From UBA3064 sp023258775 (GTDB lineage Bacteria; Pseudomonadota; Gammaproteobacteria; Burkholderiales; Burkholderiaceae_E), in contig JBIKXS010000006.1 in the NCBI GenBank assembly GCA_044355655.1, forward strand, positions 1 through 64,000: a stretch of DNA of 64,000 nt, given 5' to 3'. Positions 8,316-16,490 of the stretch are shown piece after piece. Position numbers and translations under genes: made by a program. The notes beneath the pieces are model-generated. The model had not been told where the DNA came from and searched no databases. It saw only the letters and a program-made list of their open reading frames with translations. The stretch's first letter is position 1. The number at the start of each line of letters is the position of its first letter.

Positions 8316-8903
8316 TTAAAGGACTTCCTTGGTCGATGGGATACGCCCTGAGCTTCGATCGTCGAGGCTGACTGCCATGCGAAGGGCCCGACCAAAGGCT
8401 TTAAAAATCGTCTCACACTGGTGATGTGCATTTTCACCACGCAAATTATCAACATGCAATGTGACCATGGCGTGATTCACAAAGCCCTGAAAAAATTCGT
8501 GGACTAAATCGAGATCGAAATTACCGACCGTGCCACGAACGAACTTGCAATGAAATTCAAGGCCAGGTCTTCCTGAAAGATCCAACACAACTCTGGACAG
8601 CGCCTCATCGAGCGGCACATAGGCGTGGCCATATCGGTAAATGCCTGATTTGTCTCCGATCGCCTGCGCAAAGGCCTGACCGATCGTGATACCAATATCT
8701 TCAACCGTGTGGTGTGCATCGATGTGCAAATCACCAATAGCCTTGACCCTCAGGTCAACCATGCCGTGCCGAGCAATTTGATCGAGCATATGATCGAGAA
8801 AAGGCAGCCCAGTCTCAAAGGAACGCTCGCCATGACCATCAAGGTTTAAGGCCACGCTAATCTGGGTTTCTGCCGTATTTCGGCTGACCTCGGCTTTACG
8901 CAT
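8316..8903 (-). CDS. hisB: imidazoleglycerol-phosphate dehydratase
   Basis: Converts IGP to imidazole-acetol phosphate. The 195-residue monofunctional enzyme (no phosphatase domain) has the two Mn-binding His clusters: DLHIDAHHTVEDIGITIG and VNHAMVTLHVDNLRGENAHHQCETIFKAFGRAL, and the FLDHMLDQIARHG block. The start codon lies only 24 bases from the start of divergent hisC, so the promoter for hisB and everything downstream to tatC must lie in that gap, in hisC or be internal. Confidence 0.96.
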   Translation of the reverse strand: MRKAEVSRNTAETQISVALNLDGHGERSFETGLPFLDHMLDQIARHGMVDLRVKAIGDLHIDAHHTVEDIGITIGQAFAQAIGDKSGIYRYGHAYVPLDEALSRVVLDLSGRPGLEFHCKFVRGTVGNFDLDLVHEFFQGFVNHAMVTLHVDNLRGENAHHQCETIFKAFGRALRMAVSLDDRSSGRIPSTKEVL

Positions 8904-8927
8904 GGCCCCAATGATACATTCGGAATT

Positions 8928-9998
8928 ATGAAGCGCTTCTGGAACCCCTTCTTATCGTCTCTAACACCCTACGTACCCGGCGAACAACCGCAGCTTGAGG
9001 GCTTGATCAAACTCAACACCAACGAAAATCCTTATCCGCCATCGGCAAAGGCCATCGAGGCCATGCGCCAGGTTTTGGATGACTCACTAAGGCTTTACCC
9101 AGATCCCTCAACCACGGCCTTAAAGCAAACGCTTGCCCATAGCTACCGCATCAAGCCCGAAGAGATTTTTGTGGGTAACGGTTCCGACGAAGTGCTCGCC
9201 TTCTTGTTTCAAGCCTTGATGGGCCAACCGGGCGGTTGTGCTTACCCGGCGATCAGTTACAGCTTTTATCCGGTTTACTGTCAACTTTATGGGATTCAAG
9301 CCAAGCCCTTTGAGCTTTCCGGCGATTTTTCGATCGATTTAGCTAAGGTGTCGCACGAGGCAGGCAGTTTGATCCTCCCCAACCCCAATGCCCCAACAGG
9401 CATCGCACTACCGGTTGAGGCAATACTTGATCATGCCCGCCAGCATCCACAGCGGCTCGTTGTGGTCGATGAGGCCTATGTTGATTTCGGTGCTGCGTCT
9501 TGCCTGCCCTTTATCAACGAACTCGACAATCTCATGGTTGTACAAACCCTCTCAAAGTCCAGAGCGCTTGCAGGCTTGAGGGTGGGTTTTGCCTTCGCTT
9601 CAGCCGATCTGATTGAAGCGCTTGAGCGCGTGAAAAATAGCTTTAATTCTTACACTGTTGATCGGGTCGCGATGGCTGGCGCAATCGCAGCCATCGAAGA
9701 TGAATCATGGTTTGAGGCCAACAGGGCCCGGGTGATGAAAAGTCGCAAGACTCTAAGCGATGCACTTCAAAACATCGGTTTTGAAGTGCTCGATTCCAAG
9801 GCGAACTTTTTATTTGTTCGCCATCGCGCCCATGATGCAGCCAAGCTTGCGCACGGCCTTCGCCAAAAAAACATATTGGTTCGCCACTTTGGCAAGGCCG
9901 GCATCGATCAATTTTTAAGGATTAGCATTGGTGACGAGGACCAGTGCCAAGCGCTGATTCGTGCGCTTCACACTCTCATATCGGCCGACGCTGCATGA
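8928..9998 (+). CDS. hisC: histidinol-phosphate aminotransferase, inverted within the his cluster
   Basis: PLP-dependent fold-type I aminotransferase of 356 residues. Family motifs: LNTNENPYPPS near residue 29, GNGSDEVLAFLFQAL near 82, LPNPNAPTG near 148, VVDEAYVDF near 181, and QTLSKSRALAGLRVG carrying the PLP lysine. It is intact and full-length. It occupies the normal slot between hisD and hisB but points the opposite way: its 3' end overlaps the 3' end of hisD by 31 bases, and its start is 24 bases from hisB. No clear Shine-Dalgarno sequence precedes the ATG. Confidence 0.95.
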   Translation: MKRFWNPFLSSLTPYVPGEQPQLEGLIKLNTNENPYPPSAKAIEAMRQVLDDSLRLYPDPSTTALKQTLAHSYRIKPEEIFVGNGSDEVLAFLFQALMGQPGGCAYPAISYSFYPVYCQLYGIQAKPFELSGDFSIDLAKVSHEAGSLILPNPNAPTGIALPVEAILDHARQHPQRLVVVDEAYVDFGAASCLPFINELDNLMVVQTLSKSRALAGLRVGFAFASADLIEALERVKNSFNSYTVDRVAMAGAIAAIEDESWFEANRARVMKSRKTLSDALQNIGFEVLDSKANFLFVRHRAHDAAKLAHGLRQKNILVRHFGKAGIDQFLRISIGDEDQCQALIRALHTLISADAA

Positions 9999-11287
9999 GC
10001 CTGTAAGCCTTCGGCGTTGGCCAGGCAACTTGCCAACGGCCCAAGAACTTTAGCGCCCTGCTCACTGATTTGAATCAGGCTCGAGCGCTTCTGGAAGTCG
10101 TAAACCCCCAGTGGCGAGGAAAATCGTGCAGTTCTCATCGTCGGTAAGACGTGGTTGGGGCCGGCGCAGTAATCGCCTAATGACTCCGAGGACCATGGGC
10201 CCAGAAAAAGCGCGCCCGCGTGGCGAATCTGATCAGCCCAAAGCTCAGGGCTTTCAGCAATAATCTCAAGATGCTCTGCGGCCACCTGGTTGGCCAGCTC
10301 GCATGCTTCGTTCATATCGCGCACTTTGACCAGCAGACCGCGATCAGCCATCGATCGCTCAATCACCGCACGCCGGGGCAAATTTGTGACCAGTCGGCTT
10401 AATGCATGGTGAACCTGCTCAATAAAGTCGGCATCCGGGCACAGCAAAATAGCCTGCGCCAGTTCGTCGTGTTCGGCCTGCGAAAATAAGTCCATCGCCA
10501 CCCACTCAGGCCTGACTTGCTTGCCATCGCAAAGCACGAGAATCTCCGAAGGGCCGGCGATCATGTCGATGCCTACTTTGCCAAACACTCGCCGCTTAGC
10601 TTCAGCCACATAAGCATTACCTGGCCCGGTAATTTTGTCGACCGCAGCAATGGTTTGGGTGCCATAGGCCAAAGCTGCAACCGCCTGAGCGCCACCGATA
10701 CTAAATACCTGATCGGCCTGGGCAAGCGCTGCAGCTGCCAAGACCAAAGGATTGCGCTGCCCATCAGGTGTTGGAACGACCATGATTAATTCGCCAACGC
10801 CTGCAACCTTGGCAGGCACTGCGTTCATCAACACCGATGAGGGATAGGCAGCCTTACCCCCAGGGACATATAAGCCAACACGGTCAAGCGCAGTGACTTT
10901 CTGACCCAATCGATTACCGTATTCGTCTAGGTAACTCCAGCTGGGACTTAATTGCCTTTCGTGAAAACTTTTGATGCGCTGATGTGCAGCTTCTAGTGCA
11001 TAAGCCTGATCAGAAGGCAAATCGGCGAGCGCCTGTTGGCACACGCTTAAGGGGATTTCCAAATCCGCAAGCCTTTGAGCATGCAGTCGGTCGAAACGCT
11101 CGGTGTATCGCAAAACAGCCGCATCGCCTTCGTGGCGCACCGCTTGAATGATCTCGGAGACCGCCGCCTCAACAGCCTGATCCTTTTCATCTTCCCAGGC
11201 AAGCAAGCTCGTAAATCGCTTGGCGAAATCCGCCTCGGTGCTATCAAGGCGATTGATGGGGAGCAGTTGCAGGCTCGGTGGACTCAT
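9968..11287 (-). CDS. hisD: histidinol dehydrogenase
   Basis: Catalyses the last two NAD-dependent oxidations to histidine, with a zinc site. About 439 residues. Signatures: DRVGLYVPGGKAAYPSSVLMNAVPAKVAGV, the metal/catalytic segments DMIAGPSEILVLCD and FSQAEHDELAQAILL (Gln-x-x-His), and AAEHLEIIAE. The ATG at 11287 overlaps the hisG stop (ATGA), so hisG and hisD are coupled. The final 31 bases overlap convergent hisC, and the end LQAHAASADMRV is normal for the family, so the overlap is not due to an extended reading frame. Confidence 0.96.
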   Translation of the reverse strand: MSPPSLQLLPINRLDSTEADFAKRFTSLLAWEDEKDQAVEAAVSEIIQAVRHEGDAAVLRYTERFDRLHAQRLADLEIPLSVCQQALADLPSDQAYALEAAHQRIKSFHERQLSPSWSYLDEYGNRLGQKVTALDRVGLYVPGGKAAYPSSVLMNAVPAKVAGVGELIMVVPTPDGQRNPLVLAAAALAQADQVFSIGGAQAVAALAYGTQTIAAVDKITGPGNAYVAEAKRRVFGKVGIDMIAGPSEILVLCDGKQVRPEWVAMDLFSQAEHDELAQAILLCPDADFIEQVHHALSRLVTNLPRRAVIERSMADRGLLVKVRDMNEACELANQVAAEHLEIIAESPELWADQIRHAGALFLGPWSSESLGDYCAGPNHVLPTMRTARFSSPLGVYDFQKRSSLIQISEQGAKVLGPLASCLANAEGLQAHAASADMRV

Positions 11288-11931
11288 CGGGTTTCGAAAG
11301 CCTTCAAGTAAGGTGCAATACGAGCGCCACGGGTTTTTAGCGCAGCCTGGTTCACAATCAGACGCGAGGAGATCTGACAAATCTCCTCAACTTCGACCAG
11401 GTGATTGGCTTTCAAGGTGCTGCCTGTGCTCACCAGATCGACAATGGCATCTGCCAAACCGACAAGTGGGGCAAGCTCCATCGAACCATAAAGCTTGATA
11501 AGGTCAACATGAACGCCTTTCGAAGCAAAATGGCTTCGAGCCGTCTCGGTGTATTTGGTTGCGATGCGAAGTCTTGCGCCGCGGCGGACAGCGTGTTGAT
11601 AATCAAAGCCAGCAGGTACGGCAACACACATCCGGCAGCGTCCAATACCCAAATCAATTGGCTGATAAAGACCCTGGCTGCCGTGCTCGAGCAAGACATC
11701 ATGACCGGCAACACCCATATCGGCTGCGCCATAAGCGACATAAGTAGGCACGTCGCTTGCGCGAACGATCAGCAAACGCAAGACAGGATCACTGGTGGGA
11801 ATGATCAATTTGCGAGAAGCCAGTTCCTTGGGGTCGACCTGCACACCGGCGCGGGCGAGCAAGGGCATGGTTTCCTCAAGAATGCGGCCCTTCGATAAGG
11901 CCAAGGTGAGTTGTTGATTTGGATTATTCAT
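11284..11931 (-). CDS. hisG: ATP phosphoribosyltransferase, short form
   Basis: First committed step of histidine synthesis. At 215 residues this is the short catalytic form without the C-terminal regulatory domain, so by family knowledge it needs a HisZ partner; no hisZ is in this window. Motifs: LTLALSKGRILEETMPLL at the N-terminus, DVPTYVAYGAADMGVAGHDVL, RIATKYTETARSHF, and the PRPP loop ADAIVDLVSTGSTLKAN. It follows murA in the same orientation by 52 bases. Confidence 0.95.
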   Translation of the reverse strand: MNNPNQQLTLALSKGRILEETMPLLARAGVQVDPKELASRKLIIPTSDPVLRLLIVRASDVPTYVAYGAADMGVAGHDVLLEHGSQGLYQPIDLGIGRCRMCVAVPAGFDYQHAVRRGARLRIATKYTETARSHFASKGVHVDLIKLYGSMELAPLVGLADAIVDLVSTGSTLKANHLVEVEEICQISSRLIVNQAALKTRGARIAPYLKAFETR

Positions 11932-11983
11932 GGCTTATCGCGCTGTTCATCCGGCATTTTAGGCAGCGTGCAAACAGCTTTAG

Positions 11984-13234
11984 CTACTTCAGACGCTCGA
12001 GTTGGGCACCCAGGTTTTGCAGCTTTCGCTCCATCGCCTCATAACCCCGGTCAAGATGGTAGATCCTTTCGATCGTGGTGGTGCCACGCGCAACCAAAGC
12101 GGCGATGACGAGCCCTGCAGAAGCCCTGAGATCGGTCGCCATCACGTTTGCCGCCGATAAGGCAGCCACCCCTTTGACGATCGCGGTATGACCTTCAATT
12201 TGTATATCTGCGCCAAGGCGATTGAGCTCTTGGACGTGCATGAAACGATTCTCAAAAATAGTTTCATGGATCACCGAGGTGCCGTCGGCCAGGGCATTCA
12301 GTGCCATAAATTGGGCTTGCATATCGGTAGCAAAGCCTGGATAAGGCGCTGTACGCAAATTGACGGGACGTGGCCTTGAGGCCATTTCCATGTCGATCCA
12401 GTCTTCACCGCAGCGAATCCTAGCGCCCGCATCGCGCAGCTTTTCAAGGCTTGCGTCCATACTGGCAGGCTGTGCCGATTCGAGCCGAACACGGCCCCCG
12501 CAGGCAGCAAGCGCACAAAGAAAGGTACCCGCCTCGATGCGATCGGGCATAACCCTATAGCGCGCACCCTTAAGCGCTTCGACGCCTTCGATGCTCAGTC
12601 GGTCAGTCCCAATACCCTCTATTTTTGCGCCCATTTGAACCAACATTTGGGCAAGATCAACCACTTCAGGCTCGCGCGCAGCATTTTCAATGAGGGTTGT
12701 GCCTTTGGCGAGCACAGCGGCCATCATCAAATTCTCGGTACCGGTAACCGTGACCATATCGGTCACGATTCTTGCCCCATGTAGACGCTTCGCTCTGGCA
12801 TTGAGATAACCGTGTTCGATACGAATCTCAGCACCCATGGCCTGTAAGCCCTTCACATGCTGATCAACCGGACGCTGACCGATGGCGCAGCCACCAGGCA
12901 GTGACACCTTGGCTTCTCCGAATCGCGCAAGCAAAGGACCAAGCACCAAAATGCTCGCACGCATGGTCTTGACAAGTTCGTAGGGCGCTTCGACCGAACT
13001 TACAGCATCGGCTTGCACTTGCATCTGATGACCATCACGAACAAGTTTGACGCCCATGCCGGCCAAAAGCCTTTGCATGGTCCGTATGTCTTGTAATTGG
13101 GGAACGTTGGAGAGTTCGAACTTATCGGCGCTCAGCAGACAAGCAGCAAGAATCGGAAGCGCCGCGTTTTTGGCCCCTGACACCTCAATGCTTCCCTCGA
13201 GTCGATGCCCGCCGTGAATCGCGAAACGGTCCAT
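11984..13234 (-). CDS. murA: UDP-N-acetylglucosamine 1-carboxyvinyltransferase
   Basis: First committed step of peptidoglycan precursor synthesis, target of fosfomycin. The 416-residue enzyme has Lys22 in SGAKNAALPILAA and the catalytic Cys116 in SLPGGCAIGQRPVDQH, so it is the Cys (fosfomycin-binding) type. Other family segments are TENLMMAAVLAKGTT and the C-terminal HLDRGYEAMERKL. It lies between bolA and hisG on the minus strand, the standard Burkholderiales arrangement. Confidence 0.96.
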   Translation of the reverse strand: MDRFAIHGGHRLEGSIEVSGAKNAALPILAACLLSADKFELSNVPQLQDIRTMQRLLAGMGVKLVRDGHQMQVQADAVSSVEAPYELVKTMRASILVLGPLLARFGEAKVSLPGGCAIGQRPVDQHVKGLQAMGAEIRIEHGYLNARAKRLHGARIVTDMVTVTGTENLMMAAVLAKGTTLIENAAREPEVVDLAQMLVQMGAKIEGIGTDRLSIEGVEALKGARYRVMPDRIEAGTFLCALAACGGRVRLESAQPASMDASLEKLRDAGARIRCGEDWIDMEMASRPRPVNLRTAPYPGFATDMQAQFMALNALADGTSVIHETIFENRFMHVQELNRLGADIQIEGHTAIVKGVAALSAANVMATDLRASAGLVIAALVARGTTTIERIYHLDRGYEAMERKLQNLGAQLERLK

Positions 13235-13284
13235 GTCTTCCCCGATGCTTAGCTGTTTTAGCGGTTTTGCCGGTCTAAGTCGCT

Positions 13285-13524
13285 TTAGCGGTTTTCGGCC
13301 GCTTCAGCCGGCGTGAGTGTCTTCATCGAAAGCGCGTGGATTTCCTGGCGCATGCGATCGCCGAGCACGCTATACACCATTTGGTGGCGCGCAATCAATC
13401 GCTTACCCTCAAAGGCCTTGCACACAATCCTTGCTTCAAAATGGTGCCCATCGCCGCTGACGTCAAGCTCATCACAAGCAAGTCCCGCTTCGATGTAACC
13501 ACGCAATGTTTCAGGTGTAAGCAT
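13285..13524 (-). CDS. BolA/IbaG family protein
   Basis: Small BolA-type protein of 79 residues, the size and type encoded next to murA (IbaG/YrbA branch), thought to act with monothiol glutaredoxins in iron-sulfur handling. The conserved GDGHHFEARIVCKAFEGKRLIARHQMVYSVLGDRM region with the His of the family and the C-terminal HALSMKTLTPAE are visible. It starts 11 bases after the stop of the ABC ATPase gene. Confidence 0.92.
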   Translation of the reverse strand: MLTPETLRGYIEAGLACDELDVSGDGHHFEARIVCKAFEGKRLIARHQMVYSVLGDRMRQEIHALSMKTLTPAEAAENR

Positions 13525-13535
13525 AGTTTTCCCCG

Positions 13536-14450
13536 CTAGAGAATTTGAGTCGGTGAACCTGTGGAGCCCGATTCTTGCATGATTTCTAGAAAAACGTCTT
13601 CGAGGCTGCTTCCTTCTATGTGCAAGCTGTCGACCGTTTGACCACTTAGCCGAATCGAGGCGATCATCGGTTCCAAATCCAGGTAATGCTTAAAGCGTAA
13701 GCGCTCTGTGCGCTCATCGCCGTAGCGAACCAGAAGCACACCCCCCTCGTAGCGCGATAACAGCTTGGTGGTTTGATCAAGTGCCACTACACGCCCCTGC
13801 TTAAGCATAGCGATACGGCCGCACATCGCCTGGGCCTCTTCAAGATAATGCGTGGTGAGCACAATCGTATGGCCTTGCTGATTGAGCTCTCCGATAAATC
13901 GCCAAAGACTTTGCCGCAATTCGACATCGACTCCGGCGGTTGGCTCATCGAGCACGATAACTGGGGGACGATGAACCAGTGCTTGTCCAACCAGTACACG
14001 GCGCTTCATGCCTCCGGACAAGGCTCGCATGTTTGCTGCGGCTTTGGCGGTCAAATCAAGATGATGAAGCAGCTCATCAATCCATCCATCATCGGCTTGA
14101 ACACCGTAGTAGCCCGCTGTAAGTTCGAGGGTTTCGCGCACCGTAAAAAAAGGATCAAAGACAAGTTCCTGGGGCACCACGCCGAGCTGGCGACGCGCCC
14201 TCTCGGGCTGTGCAAGCACATCAACACCCATGACCTCAACCGAACCTTCAGTAGGCTTGTTTAGGCCTGCGATGATCGAGATCAATGAGGTTTTTCCTGC
14301 ACCGTTTGGGCCAAGCAAGCCGAAGAACTCACCTTGCTCTACGCGGAGCGTCACGCCATCAAGCGCGCGTAACGCGCCATAGGACTTTGCAATCGCTTTG
14401 AGTTGAATCGCCGGGTACGACTCTGGATCCGGAACACAAGCGCTCGCCAT
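13536..14450 (-). CDS. ABC-2 type transporter ATP-binding protein without its permease
   Basis: ATPase of about 304 residues. Walker A GPNGAGKTSL, signature LSGGMKRRVLVGQAL, Walker B VIVLDEPTAGVD and the H-loop TTHYLEEAQ are intact, and the C-terminal DrrA/NatA-like extension ends in SSLEDVFLEIM. In relatives this gene lies after mlaB and is followed by an ABC-2 permease gene before bolA; here bolA follows after 11 bases and no permease is present. The ATG at 14450 is one base past the mlaB stop; the reading frame is open further upstream but there overlaps mlaB. Confidence 0.88.
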   Translation of the reverse strand: MASACVPDPESYPAIQLKAIAKSYGALRALDGVTLRVEQGEFFGLLGPNGAGKTSLISIIAGLNKPTEGSVEVMGVDVLAQPERARRQLGVVPQELVFDPFFTVRETLELTAGYYGVQADDGWIDELLHHLDLTAKAAANMRALSGGMKRRVLVGQALVHRPPVIVLDEPTAGVDVELRQSLWRFIGELNQQGHTIVLTTHYLEEAQAMCGRIAMLKQGRVVALDQTTKLLSRYEGGVLLVRYGDERTERLRFKHYLDLEPMIASIRLSGQTVDSLHIEGSSLEDVFLEIMQESGSTGSPTQIL

Positions 14451-14451
14451 G

Positions 14452-14826
14452 CTAGAGGGCTGGAAGCTGGCTTGCACCCGAGGGGCTTTGTTGCGCCCAA
14501 CTTGCCAAATGCTTGCTCGAGGGCGCATGGTCCGTCTCGGCAAACCATTGGGAAAGACCGTAAACCCTTGCCAGCTCGTGCAGATTTTTGGGCATTGCTT
14601 GCCAGCAAAGTTTGCTTCCAATGGCACTTGCTCGCCTTTGCAATTCGAGAAGAGCCGCCAAACCAGCAGAATCAAAGCGCTCAACAGCACCAAGGTCAAC
14701 CACGATGTCAGCACCAGCGCCGACAGAGGATCGATCCAGTAGCGAAAGCATTTCCTCTAAAGCCTTTGGCATAACCGTCAAATCCCAAAGCTCTGGGAGC
14801 TTGAGAACTTGTTCGGCAGCGATCAC
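14452..14826 (-). CDS. mlaB: STAS-domain protein MlaB
   Basis: Cytoplasmic STAS subunit of the MlaFEDB phospholipid transporter, which binds the ATPase MlaF. About 124 residues; the STAS core is visible as DIVVDLGAVERFDSAGLAALLELQRRA (about 39-65), with the FDSAGLA helix start typical of the family. The start is GTG at 14826, overlapping the mlaC stop (GTGA). The C-terminal 30 residues are poorly conserved and end just before the ABC ATPase start. Confidence 0.85.
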   Translation of the reverse strand: MIAAEQVLKLPELWDLTVMPKALEEMLSLLDRSSVGAGADIVVDLGAVERFDSAGLAALLELQRRASAIGSKLCWQAMPKNLHELARVYGLSQWFAETDHAPSSKHLASWAQQSPSGASQLPAL

Positions 14827-15527
14827 AGCTTGCGTGCTTCAAGTGCGCGGTTACGATCAGCTAGGGTGGCAATTAAGCCGTCCAGACCTCGCGCATTGAT
14901 TTCGGCTGCAAACTGATTCCTGTAGGTTTCCACCAGCCAAACGCCAGCAATGTTGATATCGTAAATTTTCCAGCTTTCTCCCTGCCGGAAAAGCCGATAA
15001 TCAAGCCCGATTGGGTCACCCCGAGACCCAATAATTTCGGAGCGTACGACCACTTCAGCATCGGCCGCGTCCCCGCGAAATGGCTTAAGACGGATTTTTT
15101 GGTCTCGCAGCGATTGCATCGCGCCTGCGTAGGTTCGGGTGAGCAGGTTTCGAAACTCCTGGCTGATTTTTTGCTGTTGCTCTGGCGTCGCACTTCGCCA
15201 GCTGCGGCCGACTGCTAAGGCAGTCATACGCTCAAAATCCACATGTGGCATAACAAGCTGACTCACGAAGTCGTTGAGCTTTTGTGGGTTATTCAGCAAC
15301 TCCTGTCTTTGTTGACGGACTTTTTCAAGAATTTCGTTGCTGATGCGGCCCACGAATTCATCCGGACGGGTTTGCGCCGCTGCCTGCAGGCTGAGTAGCG
15401 AGAGTACCAAGATCGCTAAAAGACTCACCTGCCAAGACCTTGCGATCAAGAGCCAGGGCAGGCGATGACCAGTCTTCGGGAACCATGGCGAATGACGGTC
15501 GATCAAATGTTGAGTTACGTTGAGCAT
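14823..15527 (-). CDS. mlaC: periplasmic phospholipid-binding protein MlaC
   Basis: Periplasmic lipid carrier between the MlaA outer-membrane complex and the MlaFEDB inner-membrane transporter. The 234-residue protein has a long N-terminus (about 30 residues) before a hydrophobic signal segment ending SLQAAAQTRPDEF, then the ToluenE/Ttg2D fold: MPHVDFERMTALAVGRSWRSATPEQQQK and FRQGESWKIYDINIAGVWLVETYRNQF. The ATG at 15527 may be too far upstream; no better internal start is evident. It follows mlaA by 81 bases. Confidence 0.9.
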   Translation of the reverse strand: MLNVTQHLIDRHSPWFPKTGHRLPWLLIARSWQVSLLAILVLSLLSLQAAAQTRPDEFVGRISNEILEKVRQQRQELLNNPQKLNDFVSQLVMPHVDFERMTALAVGRSWRSATPEQQQKISQEFRNLLTRTYAGAMQSLRDQKIRLKPFRGDAADAEVVVRSEIIGSRGDPIGLDYRLFRQGESWKIYDINIAGVWLVETYRNQFAAEINARGLDGLIATLADRNRALEARKL

Positions 15528-15608
15528 AGGAGGTTTTGTCGTATTTTGTTCGAGCAGTTCTCGATTTTATGATGTTTGATCCGACAATTCCCTGCAAGAC
15601 ACCCTAAA

Positions 15609-16490
15609 TTACTCAGGAGGGTCGCCGTCAAAGATCAAGCTACGCCGACGCTGCAAGAATGCGTCGCGTGCAAACAGATAGCGGTCAATCATGAGCAGGC
15701 CCGATGATTGCGAAGCTTCCAACAGTTCTGCGCGCCCAGAAACAACACTACCAGCGATCAGAACGTAACGCGTTTGGTTGGGATTAATTTGACGAATTGG
15801 TGAAAAGGGTTGAAAGAGCACCCTTGCCGAAGCATCGCGAACCGTTGAAGGCCCAAGAAGGGGGAGTACCAGATAGGGGCCACTCGGCATACCCCAGACT
15901 GCGAAAGTCTGGCCAAGGTCCTCGGTTTCATGATACAGGCCCGATTCAGTCGCGACATCAAAAAAGCCAACGATACCGATACTGCTATTTACGATAAAAC
16001 GAGCAAGGCTTACCGCAGCTTTAGAGGGTTTTCCCTGCAAAAGCTGGTTAACCAGGCTCACTAAATCATCCAGATTCAGGAGCATATTGCCAAAACCTTC
16101 TCGCAAAGGACGAGGTACGGTATTGAGATAAGCGCTAGCAATAGGCTTGACAAATCGACGATCCAACTGGTCGTTAAAGCCGAAGACAGCTCGATTAATC
16201 GATTCCAATGGATCGCTCGCAAGGACGGCTGCAGACTCAGCCGGACGGATCCATGCCGCCTTTTCGAGGGATCCTGGCCCAGCGTTATTCACCGCAACTT
16301 CGATCAGCATGTTTTGCGATTTTTCCAAAGCATCTTGTACCGGCTGCGCACTTGCCGATACATGCCAAGCGACGCTCGAACAAAAAACAAAGACCAAAAG
16401 TCTCATTCGCATGCACAACGGTTTCAACAAGGCCCGCAAGCGATCCAGTGGTGAAGGCTTGAGTTTGGCTATGCAGCTACTTTTATTCAT
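15609..16490 (-). CDS. mlaA: MlaA (VacJ) outer-membrane lipid-asymmetry protein
   Basis: MlaA removes mislocalised phospholipids from the outer leaflet of the outer membrane. The 293-residue protein carries DPLESINRAVFGFNDQLDRRFVKPIA (about 92-117), LDDLVSLVNQLLQGK, and the C-terminal LPLLGPSTVRDA block. The family is normally a lipoprotein; here the N-terminal hydrophobic stretch (about 29-48) contains a Cys preceded by Phe and ends ASAQ, so it looks like a signal-peptidase I substrate rather than having a lipobox. The gene overlaps the mlaD stop (ATGA) and sits inside the mlaFEDACB operon. Confidence 0.93.
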   Translation of the reverse strand: MNKSSCIAKLKPSPLDRLRALLKPLCMRMRLLVFVFCSSVAWHVSASAQPVQDALEKSQNMLIEVAVNNAGPGSLEKAAWIRPAESAAVLASDPLESINRAVFGFNDQLDRRFVKPIASAYLNTVPRPLREGFGNMLLNLDDLVSLVNQLLQGKPSKAAVSLARFIVNSSIGIVGFFDVATESGLYHETEDLGQTFAVWGMPSGPYLVLPLLGPSTVRDASARVLFQPFSPIRQINPNQTRYVLIAGSVVSGRAELLEASQSSGLLMIDRYLFARDAFLQRRRSLIFDGDPPE

